In this document: piece by piece, positions 30,508-37,393 of the stretch | How positions within the stretch are numbered: position 1 is the stretch's first letter | Layout: the number at the start of each line of letters is the position of its first letter | Assembly (NCBI GenBank): GCA_900315765.1 | Contig: ONAK01000008.1 | Location: 1-53,797 of the forward strand | Source of the DNA: an uncultured Prevotella sp. | GTDB lineage: Bacteria > Bacteroidota > Bacteroidia > Bacteroidales > Bacteroidaceae | Direction: 5' to 3' | DNA: 53,797 bases | Translations under genes and position numbers: made by a program | Notes under the pieces: generated by a model | Database searches by the model: none | What the model was told of the DNA's origin: nothing | The model's input: the letters and a program-made list of their open reading frames with translations, nothing else

Positions 30508-31872
30508 TTATTGCTGTTTGTCGAGTTCAGCAAGATTCTCGGCAATCATCTCGTCAGTCACTTTGTAGTTCTGCAAGTCGCCCTTGATGTACGACTCGTA
30601 GCTTGGCATGTCGATAAGTCCGTGACCAGAGAGATTGAAGAGGATAACCTTCTGTTCACCACTCTCCTTGCACTTGTTGGCCTCGCGGATAGTAGCTGCG
30701 ATGGCGTGACAACTCTCTGGAGCAGGAATGATACCCTCGGTACGAGCGAAGAGCATACCAGCCTCGAAGGTTTCGAGTTGTGGAATGTCAACTCCGTGCA
30801 TCAAACCATCTTTGATAAGTTGAGAGATAATCATGCCGGCACCATGATAGCGCAGACCGCCTGCATGGATATTACTTGGCTTGAAGTTATGACCCAAAGT
30901 GTACATAGGCAGCAGTGGGGTATAACCAGCCTCGTCGCCAAAGTCGTAGCGGAACTGGCCGCGAGTCAACTTAGGACAGCTGTCGGGCTCGGCAGCTATA
31001 AACTCAGTGTGACGCTCACCACTCAGGTTATGACGCATGAATGGGAATGAGATACCACCGAAGTTTGAACCACCACCGAAGCAACCGATGACGATGTCGG
31101 GATATTCGCCTGCCATCTGCATCTGCTTCTCAGCCTCAAGACCGATAATCGTCTGATGCAAACCTACGTGGTTGAGTACAGATCCCAGCGTGTACTTACA
31201 GTTAGGAGTGGTTGTTGCCAGCTCTACAGCCTCAGAGATAGCTGTTCCAAGAGAACCAGAATGGTTAGGATCTCTGGTGAGGATATCTTTTCCGGCGCGG
31301 GTTGACATAGATGGTGAACCCTCGACCACAGCACCGAAAGTGCGCATAATAGAAGAACGATATGGTTTCTGCTGCATGGTAATCTTTACCTGGTAAACAG
31401 CGCAGTCGAGACCATAGATCTTTGCTGCATAGCTGAGAGCAGCACCCCACTGACCAGCACCGGTCTCGGTGGTAACGTTAGTGGTGCCTTCCTGCTTGGC
31501 GTAGTAGCATTGAGGCAGGGCAGAGTTGATTTTATGTGAACCAAGTGGGTTGGTACTCTCGTTCTTGAAATAGATATGGGCAGGGGTGCCGAGTGCCTCT
31601 TCGAGGGCATAGGCGCGAACCAGTGGAGTAGAGCGGTAGTACTTGTACTTCTCAAGTACATCTTCAGGTATGTCTATCCAACGGTGTTCTGTATCTAGTT
31701 CTTGTACACAGCACTCACGTGGGAAGATGTGGGCAAGGTCGTCTACCCCCAGAGGCTGCTTTGTTGCCGGGTGGATGGGAGGCATTGGTTTGTTAGGCAT
31801 GTCTGCCTGAATGTTGTACCACTGTGTTGGAATCTCACTCTCTTGGAGGATGAATTTTTTCTGTTTAGACAT
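30508..31872 (-). CDS. trpB: Tryptophan synthase beta-like enzyme, TrpB2 type
   Basis: PLP enzyme that joins indole and serine to give tryptophan. The 454-residue length and the N-terminal extension (IPTQWYNIQADMPNKPMPP) mark it as the TrpB2 form, distinct from the approximately 400-residue TrpB1 that pairs with TrpA. The PLP lysine is in PLGSHKINSA, ETGAGQWG is the substrate loop, and the phosphate-binding loop is CFGGGSNFGG. No trpA or other trp gene is nearby, consistent with stand-alone salvage of indole. The roughly 100-base leader has alternating hairpins, described separately. Confidence 0.93.
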   Translation of the reverse strand: MSKQKKFILQESEIPTQWYNIQADMPNKPMPPIHPATKQPLGVDDLAHIFPRECCVQELDTEHRWIDIPEDVLEKYKYYRSTPLVRAYALEEALGTPAHIYFKNESTNPLGSHKINSALPQCYYAKQEGTTNVTTETGAGQWGAALSYAAKIYGLDCAVYQVKITMQQKPYRSSIMRTFGAVVEGSPSMSTRAGKDILTRDPNHSGSLGTAISEAVELATTTPNCKYTLGSVLNHVGLHQTIIGLEAEKQMQMAGEYPDIVIGCFGGGSNFGGISFPFMRHNLSGERHTEFIAAEPDSCPKLTRGQFRYDFGDEAGYTPLLPMYTLGHNFKPSNIHAGGLRYHGAGMIISQLIKDGLMHGVDIPQLETFEAGMLFARTEGIIPAPESCHAIAATIREANKCKESGEQKVILFNLSGHGLIDMPSYESYIKGDLQNYKVTDEMIAENLAELDKQQ

Positions 31873-31875
31873 AAT

Positions 31876-31976
31876 AATTAAGTTTTAGAAATTGAATTCT
31901 CTTGCTTAGGCAAGCGGCCGCTCGAGTTCTGCTCGCTTGCTACTGCAGGGACGCAAGAAAGCCGGTTACCGCTTGC
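31876..31976 (-). promoter_or_regulatory. Hairpin-rich leader of trpB
   Basis: Between the -7 box at 31976-31983 and the trpB ATG, inverted copies of CTTGC/GCAAG alternate at 31901-31905, 31910-31914, 31936-31940, 31953-31957 and 31972-31976. Pairs 31953/31936, 31940-31934 with 31916-31910 (7 bp), and 31914/31901 are mutually exclusive, so at least two alternative folds exist. No ATG is present, so no leader peptide. The segment is much richer in G+C than its flanks. Control by attenuation or ligand is plausible but unproven. Confidence 0.5.
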
Positions 31977-31983
31977 AAAGATA
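31976..31983 (-). promoter_or_regulatory. -7 promoter element for trpB
   Basis: The minus strand reads TATCTTTG, 103 bases before the trpB ATG, leaving a leader of nearly 100 bases. Confidence 0.72.
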
Positions 31984-31993
31984 GTAATTTTTT

Positions 31994-32025
31994 GGCACGG
32001 ATTACACGGATTACACGGATTTTTT
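31994..32025. repeat. Intergenic GGCACGGATTACAC repeat
   Basis: GGCACGGATTACACGGATTA then CACGGATTTTTT contains three tandem copies of ACGGATT spaced 9 bases apart. It lies between the divergent trpB and symporter promoters. A shorter variant occurs at 25481. Repeats of this wording look like a dispersed intergenic family. Confidence 0.55.
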
Positions 32026-32026
32026 A

Positions 32027-32034
32027 TAATTTTG
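32027..32034 (+). promoter_or_regulatory. -7 promoter element for the symporter
   Basis: TAATTTTG, 19 bases before the symporter ATG at 32054. Its upstream region is made of the ACGGATT repeat. Confidence 0.62.
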
Positions 32035-32053
32035 CAGCCAATATTTCGAGAAT

Positions 32054-33478
32054 ATGTGGATGATTGCAATAATATTTGGTTATTTTGCAGTTCTGTTTGC
32101 TATCAGTAGACTTACAGGACATAAGGCAACGAACGATACATTCTTTCGTGGAAATCGTCAGTCGCCGTGGTATATGGTGGCTTTTGGTATGATAGGGGCA
32201 TCGATATCTGGTGTTACGTTTGTGTCGGTACCAGGTATGGTTACAAGTATTAATATGACTTATATGCAGACGTGTCTAGGCTTTATATTCGGATATATCG
32301 CTGTTGCATTCATTCTGCTTCCGTTGTATTATCGGCTTAATCTTACAACCATCTACTCCTATCTCGGAAAAAGAATGGGGCAACGAGCTTATAAGACTGG
32401 GGCATCGTTCTTCCTGCTGTCGAAGATGGCTGGAGCTGTGGCGCGTTTCTATGTGGTATGCATGATTCTGCAGCAGTTTGTGTTCGATGCTATGGGTATT
32501 CCGTTTGTAGCAACCATTTCGATGATGGTTGTGCTGATATGGCTTTATACGCGTGGTGGGGGCATCAAAACACTTGTGTGGACCGATACATTCCAGACAC
32601 TTTGTCTTTTCTCGGCGCTTCTCCTTATTATATATAAGGTAATAGGAGATCTGGGAATGACGATTCCGGAGGCAATAAGTGCCATTGTATCTGATGAGCA
32701 TAGTAGAATATTTGTTTTTGATGATTGGGTGTCGAAGCAGAATTTCTGGAAGCAGTTTCTGAGTGGTATTTTTATTGTGATAGTGATGACGGGGCTTGAT
32801 CAGGACATGATGCAGAAGAATATGACTTGTAAGTCGCTGCGCGAGGCTCAGAAAGATATGTGTACGTACGGTGTGGCTTTTGTGCCTGCCAATTTGCTAT
32901 TCTTGTCACTCGGCGTGCTACTGGTTATGCTTGGTGAAAAGGGCGTGTCGGATGCATTGTTGCCAGAATATGTGCAGAAGAGTGGACTATCGGTGTTGAT
33001 ACCATTCTCGATAGGTATAGTGGCAGCGGCTTTTTCGAGTGCTGATTCGGCTTTGACATCGCTTACCACAAGTTTCTGTGTAGATATAAAGGGTAGGGCA
33101 GATGACGAAAAACTTAGAAAGAATACTCACTTGTTAATGAGCATTCTGTTTGTGGTGATGGTATTGCTGTTCAGACTGCTGAACTCAACAAGTGTGATTG
33201 ATGCTATTTACGTAATGTGCAGCTATACTTATGGGCCTTTGTTGGGCTTATTTGCCTTTGGGATGTTTACAAAACGTTTGCCTCGCGACAAATATGTACC
33301 CTATATATGTATAGCGTCGCCGTTGCTGTGTTATGTCATAGATACTTTAACGTGGAATTTTGCAGGCTATCGGTTCGGCTATGAACTGCTGATGATGAAT
33401 GGGGCACTTACTTTTTTGGCTCTTCTTTCTGTAAGCTCTCAAGGAACTCCTTTGGCTGAGTGCCAAACTGTTTCTTGA
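32054..33478 (+). CDS. Sodium:solute symporter family protein
   Basis: A 474-residue polytopic membrane protein of the SSS family, importing a solute with sodium. Family marks are an early GNRQSPWYMVAFGMIGASISG, the GITFVSVPG-like stretch (GVTFVSVPGMV), GLDQDMMQKN, and AAFSSADSALTSLTT, the sodium-site helix. About 12-13 hydrophobic segments are visible. Substrate cannot be read. Its last 71 bases overlap the end of the convergent hybrid regulator. ATG 32060 is an alternative start. Confidence 0.88.
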   Translation: MWMIAIIFGYFAVLFAISRLTGHKATNDTFFRGNRQSPWYMVAFGMIGASISGVTFVSVPGMVTSINMTYMQTCLGFIFGYIAVAFILLPLYYRLNLTTIYSYLGKRMGQRAYKTGASFFLLSKMAGAVARFYVVCMILQQFVFDAMGIPFVATISMMVVLIWLYTRGGGIKTLVWTDTFQTLCLFSALLLIIYKVIGDLGMTIPEAISAIVSDEHSRIFVFDDWVSKQNFWKQFLSGIFIVIVMTGLDQDMMQKNMTCKSLREAQKDMCTYGVAFVPANLLFLSLGVLLVMLGEKGVSDALLPEYVQKSGLSVLIPFSIGIVAAAFSSADSALTSLTTSFCVDIKGRADDEKLRKNTHLLMSILFVVMVLLFRLLNSTSVIDAIYVMCSYTYGPLLGLFAFGMFTKRLPRDKYVPYICIASPLLCYVIDTLTWNFAGYRFGYELLMMNGALTFLALLSVSSQGTPLAECQTVS

Positions 33479-35099
33479 AGCAAGTGGCAAAATAGCGAGG
33501 GTCATGGAATCCAACACTATAAGCCAAATCGCTTACTCTGAGATTTGGATTTGCCATAGCGAGGCGTTTGGCTTCTTTCATCCTGACATCGCGGATGAAT
33601 GCAGAAACATGCATGCCAGTAATAGAGCGGAGTTTATTATATAAGGTAGAGGCACTGGCTCCCATATCAGCAGCTAAGGCATCGCGATCATAACTTTCGT
33701 CATCAATGTGGGCATGAACAAGTTCCAGCACCTGATTAACAAAGATTTCATCTGAACTTGGCACCTTGGCTATAGTCTTGATAACTTCTTCTTCTGTCAT
33801 CTGACTGAGTTCTGTCTGCATACGCTTTCGGTTCTCGATAATGTTGTCTATGCGCAACTTGAGGTCTCTCAATCTGAATGGTTTCTTCAGATATTCATCG
33901 GCACCATATTGCAACCCCTCGTTGACATCCTGTTCCTGGGTTTTGGCAGTAAGCAGTATGATAGGGAGACGGCTGTAATTGGGATCTCCTTTTATGGTTC
34001 GGGTAAGTTCCAGTCCGTCCATTTCAGGCATCATGACATCTGATATAATCAAATCAAGTTCTTTTTCTTGGATAACTTTCAGTGCCTCCTTTCCATTGCG
34101 TGCTATATAAACGCGATAGGTGGTTTTCAGCAGTTGTTGCATAAGCATCAGCAGTTCAAGATTGTCTTCAACCACCAGCAGTTTGTAGGCGTCTTCATCA
34201 GTTGTGTCTTCTGGCTCTACGTTTACATCTGGGATAATTGTATTGATATCAACGATGGTGTTTCTGGGGATATTGAAGTCAATCTTGTTCTGTTCGTCAA
34301 TCTGGTCAGGTGCGAAGGCGTCTTTATAAATAGGTAATTTTACAGTAAACACGGTGCCTTTACCTACCTCGCTCTTGCAATCGATGGTACCTCGGTTTAG
34401 ATAAACCAAATCACGAGTTAGAGACAGACCAAGTCCTGTGCCACTTGTTTGATGTTGGCGGTAATCGCCATCGTGGAATCGCTTGAACAGATGCTTCATC
34501 TGTTTTGGGGGGATTCCCTCCCCATCATCGCTGACTTTAATTGTGATTTCGTTAAATGTATCGTTTGTAACAGCATCGATAGACACATGTCCACCTTCAC
34601 GACCGTATTTGGCTGCATTTGACAATAAATTATATATAATCTTATCGAGTTTATCGGTATCAATCCATCCCATCATGCTTTCTGGCTGGCAATTGATTGT
34701 AAACTTCATATCTTTTTTCAAGATAAGAGGCTCAAGGCATTCTGCTGTCTCACGGACATATCTCATGACATCACCTTGCGAAACAAGCAATCTAAGTTGT
34801 CCTGACTCTGACTTACTGGTTTCAAGTATCTGTTGCAACAGTCGTACCATACGTTGTATGTTGAATTGCATCAGATCGTACTCATGGGTATATTCTGGTT
34901 CTGTATCTCGAAGTTTATCTATCGATGCAGAAATAACAGATAGTGGAGTGAGAAGTTCGTGCGTGATATTAGTAAAGATGGCACTCATCTGTAATCGTCT
35001 CCGTACTCCTTGGCTTCGCAGGTATAAATGGCGTCCTGCGAAGAAAATAATAACAATTAATGCTACTACCAGTAGGGTTAATAGTAAACGACTGTACAT
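33408..35099 (-). CDS. Short hybrid two-component regulator (kinase, receiver, AraC) without sensor domain
   Basis: A 563-residue single-chain regulator. The order is one membrane segment (about residues 5-22), a HisKA domain with His47 in FTNITHELLTPL, and an ATPase domain with NLLSNAAKYG, DDGEGIP and SGTGLGLSL. A receiver domain then has phospho-acceptor Asp354 in ISDVMMPEMDG, and an AraC-type helix-turn-helix occupies about residues 460-560 (SDLAYSVGFHDPRYFATCFKK). Typical Bacteroidales hybrid regulators are about 1300 residues with a large periplasmic beta-propeller sensor, absent here. A promoter at 35121-35128 shows the gene really begins here. It shares 71 bases of tail with the symporter, a possible partner. 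Confidence 0.9.
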   Translation of the reverse strand: MYSRLLLTLLVVALIVIIFFAGRHLYLRSQGVRRRLQMSAIFTNITHELLTPLSVISASIDKLRDTEPEYTHEYDLMQFNIQRMVRLLQQILETSKSESGQLRLLVSQGDVMRYVRETAECLEPLILKKDMKFTINCQPESMMGWIDTDKLDKIIYNLLSNAAKYGREGGHVSIDAVTNDTFNEITIKVSDDGEGIPPKQMKHLFKRFHDGDYRQHQTSGTGLGLSLTRDLVYLNRGTIDCKSEVGKGTVFTVKLPIYKDAFAPDQIDEQNKIDFNIPRNTIVDINTIIPDVNVEPEDTTDEDAYKLLVVEDNLELLMLMQQLLKTTYRVYIARNGKEALKVIQEKELDLIISDVMMPEMDGLELTRTIKGDPNYSRLPIILLTAKTQEQDVNEGLQYGADEYLKKPFRLRDLKLRIDNIIENRKRMQTELSQMTEEEVIKTIAKVPSSDEIFVNQVLELVHAHIDDESYDRDALAADMGASASTLYNKLRSITGMHVSAFIRDVRMKEAKRLAMANPNLRVSDLAYSVGFHDPRYFATCFKKQFGTQPKEFLESLQKEEPKK

Positions 35100-35120
35100 T
35101 ATTGGTAATTATTGTATTTG

Positions 35121-35128
35121 CAAAAATA
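35121..35128 (-). promoter_or_regulatory. -7 promoter element for the hybrid regulator
   Basis: The minus strand reads TATTTTTG, 21 bases before the regulator ATG. It confirms the short N-terminus rather than an upstream broken sensor. Confidence 0.65.
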
Positions 35129-35187
35129 GATAAAATTTTTGATTAACCACTTATTTCTCGATAAAATTTAGCATTTTAATAGTTAAA

Positions 35188-35244
35188 ATGTTTAAAATCA
35201 ATGAGAAAATGTTGAATTTGCGTGATTTCACGCATTTTAAACAT
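35188..35244. repeat. Nested palindromes between regulator and small-RNA promoters
   Basis: Outer arms ATGTTTAAAAT (35188-35198) and ATTTTAAACAT (35234-35244) are perfect inverse complements. Directly inside the right arm lies a complete palindrome GCGTGATTTCACGC (35220-35233), a 6-bp dyad around TT. It lies in the gene-free stretch 35100-35400, about 40 bases before the plus-strand promoter at 35285 and 60 bases behind the regulator promoter. Probably a protein-binding site. Confidence 0.5.
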
Positions 35245-35284
35245 CAAAAAACGATAAATGAACATCTGTTTGATAATAAAGATA

Positions 35285-35292
35285 TATCTTTG
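35285..35292 (+). promoter_or_regulatory. -7 promoter element with no gene downstream
   Basis: TATCTTTG pointing right into a stretch with no coding capacity beyond a six-codon frame, ending about 65 bases later in a hairpin. Confidence 0.65.
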
Positions 35293-35298
35293 CATCAG

Positions 35299-35390
35299 AA
35301 AAAGATTTTAATGGTTAAGGTTTATGGTTGATTAATTTAGTTTTTTAAGTAATTAAGGAAAAGGTTCGTTGTGAAACGAGCCTTTTCTGA
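35299..35390 (+). ncRNA. Candidate small RNA, about 90 bases
   Basis: It runs from just after the -7 box at 35285-35292 to the hairpin at 35358-35387. The next gene on the plus strand is nearly 2 kb away and trxB lies on the opposite strand, so the promoter serves nothing annotated. The body is AU-rich with GG-containing repeats (GGTTAAGG, GGTTTATGGTTG). A six-codon frame ATG-GTT-AAG-GTT-TAT-GGT-TGA is also possible, so a tiny peptide cannot be excluded. No known RNA family recognised. Confidence 0.45.
35358..35387. terminator. Terminator shared by candidate small RNA and trxB
   Basis: GAAAAGGTTCGTT pairs with AACGAGCCTTTTC around a GTGA loop, 13 pairs with one G-U. It is followed by T-rich sequence on the plus strand and lies 14 bases after the trxB stop on the minus strand. 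Confidence 0.8.
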
Positions 35391-35400
35391 TTATATATAC

Positions 35401-36330
35401 TTACTTGTTTAATAGGTATCTTTCTGCTTCGATTGCAGCCTGACAGCCAGAACCTGCAGCAGAGATTGCCTGACGATAAACTGGGTCGGCACAATCGCCT
35501 GCAACAAATACACCAGGAATCTTTGTCTTAGGTGTACCGTCAATCTTCTTAAGATAGCCCACTTCGTCAGTATCCAACCACTCTTTAAAGATGTCTGTAT
35601 TAGGCTTGTGGCCAATAGCGAGGAAGAATCCGTCAATAGCAATATCAACCATCTCTTCATCAGGTTCGCCCTTACGCTTTACCAAATGAGCTCCCTCAAC
35701 GCCATTTTCACCATAAAGTCCCAGCGTGTTATGTTCGAACAGAATCTCAATATTCTCGTTTTCCTTAACTCGCTGCTGCATTACTTGTGAGGCGCGGAGG
35801 AATGGTTTGCGTACAATAAGATATACTTTCTTGGCAAGTCCTGCCAGATAGAGTGCATCTTCGCAAGCTGTATCACCACCACCAACTACGGCAACAGTCT
35901 TCTTACGATAGAAGAATCCGTCGCAGGTAGCACAGGCTGAGACTCCCTGTCCGTTGTACTTGCGCTCATCGTCGAGGCCCAGATATTTAGCAGATGCACC
36001 TGTAGCGATGATAACGGTGTCTGCCTCGATTTCTGTACCATCGTCAGCAGTACATACATAAGGTGCCTTTGAAAAGTCAACCTTTACAATTTCTCCGTCG
36101 CGGATATCTGTACCAAAGCGTTCTGCTTGTTCGCGCAGATCCATCATCATCTGGTTGCCATCAACACCCTGAGGATAGCCGGGGAAATTTTCCACCTCGG
36201 TAGTCTGAGTAAGCTGACCACCAGGCTGCATGCCGCTATACTCTATAGGGTTGAGATTAGCGCGCGAGGCGTAGATAGCTGCGGTGTATCCTGCAGGGCC
36301 ACTACCTATGATTAAACATTTGGTTTTCAT
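35401..36330 (-). CDS. trxB: Thioredoxin reductase
   Basis: FAD/NADPH enzyme that reduces thioredoxin. The 309-residue protein has the FAD motif IIGSGPAGYTAAIYASRA, the redox-active pair Cys133-Ala-Thr-Cys136, the NADPH motif VVGGGDTACEDALYLA and the C-terminal FAD motif GVFVAGDCADP. It follows gpx after 16 bases; the two form a thiol-peroxide defence pair. Confidence 0.97.
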   Translation of the reverse strand: MKTKCLIIGSGPAGYTAAIYASRANLNPIEYSGMQPGGQLTQTTEVENFPGYPQGVDGNQMMMDLREQAERFGTDIRDGEIVKVDFSKAPYVCTADDGTEIEADTVIIATGASAKYLGLDDERKYNGQGVSACATCDGFFYRKKTVAVVGGGDTACEDALYLAGLAKKVYLIVRKPFLRASQVMQQRVKENENIEILFEHNTLGLYGENGVEGAHLVKRKGEPDEEMVDIAIDGFFLAIGHKPNTDIFKEWLDTDEVGYLKKIDGTPKTKIPGVFVAGDCADPVYRQAISAAGSGCQAAIEAERYLLNK

Positions 36331-36346
36331 GACTTTTGTATTTCAA

Positions 36347-36898
36347 TTACTTAAGCAATTCTTCGATTTGCTTTGCGATGTTGCTGATATTCTCTGTAGG
36401 CTCAAAGCGTGCAACAACCTGACCTTTCTTATTAATAAGGAACTTGGTGAAGTTCCACTTAATATCAGGCTTCTGTTTGTAATCAGGATCCTCCTTCGAT
36501 AGCATGTCTTCGAGAATTGGGGCAATCTTGTGACTCATGTCCCATCCTGCAAATCCCTTCTGTTCCTGCAGGAACTTATAAAGAGGCTCTGCATCATCGC
36601 CGTTAACCTTAATCTTCTTAAAACGAGGGAACTCGGTGCCAAAGTTTAGCTTGCAGAACTCGTGAATGCTTTCATCGGTACCAGGAGCTTGCTGTCCAAA
36701 CTGGTTGCATGGGAAATCAAGAATCTCGAATCCCTGACTGTGATACTGCTCGTAGAGTTTCTCCAGTTCGTCGTATTGGGGAGTGAATCCACACTTGGTT
36801 GCTGTATTTACAATAAGCAACACCTCATTTGCGTATTCCTTAAGGGATACGTCTTTACCTTTTCTGTCCTTGACAGTGAAGTCGTAAACTGTTTTCAT
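36347..36898 (-). CDS. Glutathione peroxidase family thiol peroxidase
   Basis: A 183-residue peroxidase. The peroxidatic residue is a cysteine (Cys36 in NTATKCGFTPQY) rather than selenocysteine, followed by FPCNQFGQQ and the WNFTKFL tryptophan/asparagine motif. Non-animal enzymes of this type normally use thioredoxin, and trxB is the next gene. The start is ATG 36898 (MKTVYDFTV), the usual N-terminus; a longer frame reaches 36946 but would pass through the rpmE2 terminator. No TAnnTTTG was found before it, so its promoter is unclear. Confidence 0.93.
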   Translation of the reverse strand: MKTVYDFTVKDRKGKDVSLKEYANEVLLIVNTATKCGFTPQYDELEKLYEQYHSQGFEILDFPCNQFGQQAPGTDESIHEFCKLNFGTEFPRFKKIKVNGDDAEPLYKFLQEQKGFAGWDMSHKIAPILEDMLSKEDPDYKQKPDIKWNFTKFLINKKGQVVARFEPTENISNIAKQIEELLK

Positions 36899-36921
36899 TT
36901 TATGTGGTTGTAATAATATAA

Positions 36922-36965
36922 AAAGATGCGGCCTTGGCATATGCAACTACCATGGACGCATCTTT
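36922..36965 (-). terminator. Terminator after rpmE2
   Basis: AAAGATGCG (36922-36930) pairs with CGCATCTTT (36957-36965), with an inner partial match. On the minus strand the stem is followed by TTTTATATT. It separates rpmE2 from gpx-trxB. Confidence 0.7.
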
Positions 36966-36987
36966 AAACGTTCTTTGCGGTTTTATC

Positions 36988-37242
36988 TTACTTCTTCGCA
37001 GCCTTACCGTAGCGGCTCATGAACTTATCAACACGTCCTGCTGTGTCAACGAGCTTGCTCTTACCTGTGTAGAATGGGTGAGAGGTGCTTGAAATTTCGA
37101 CTTTTACCACTGGGTAAGTTTCGCCTTCGAACTCTACAGTGTCATTTGTCTTTGCAGTAGACTTCGTAAGGAACATATCGCCGTTGGACATATCCTTGAA
37201 TACGACGGGACGATAGTTTTCTGGATGAATACCTTTTTTCAT
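36988..37242 (-). CDS. rpmE2: Ribosomal protein L31, type B
   Basis: An 84-residue large-subunit protein. It begins [15 protein letters not shown] and has the [20 protein letters not shown] block diagnostic of type B L31. The zinc-binding cysteines of type A L31 are absent, as expected for the zinc-independent form. It is monocistronic, with its own promoter at 37295-37302 and terminator at 36922-36965. Confidence 0.97.
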   Translation of the reverse strand: MKKGIHPENYRPVVFKDMSNGDMFLTKSTAKTNDTVEFEGETYPVVKVEISSTSHPFYTGKSKLVDTAGRVDKFMSRYGKAAKK

Positions 37243-37294
37243 TTTTGAGTTTAAATATTAATGTTATAAATACTATATTCGCATAAAGCGGGTG

Positions 37295-37302
37295 CAAAGT
37301 TA
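37295..37302 (-). promoter_or_regulatory. -7 promoter element for rpmE2
   Basis: The minus strand reads TAACTTTG, 52 bases before the L31 ATG. Confidence 0.68.
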
Positions 37303-37366
37303 CGAATATTTTTCTGAATTTACAAACTTTTTGTGCTTTTTTCTTTGTTTGCTCGGATTTTTATGC

Positions 37367-37374
37367 TATTTTTG
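37367..37374 (+). promoter_or_regulatory. -7 promoter element for the nuclease-glycosylase-udk operon
   Basis: TATTTTTG, 19 bases before the ATG at 37394; divergent from rpmE2. Confidence 0.65.
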
Positions 37375-37393
37375 CAACAAAATATAACTGATT

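Noticed and set aside
31894-31970. Vector polylinker contamination
   Set aside because: Sites are spaced by sequence that participates in consistent hairpins, and promoter and gene continue normally on both sides; kept only as a low-interest check.
33408-35099. Hybrid regulator as a broken fragment of a full-length sensor
   Set aside because: A promoter element lies 21 bases upstream, the membrane helix is in the right place, and no propeller-like coding remains are found in 35100-35400.
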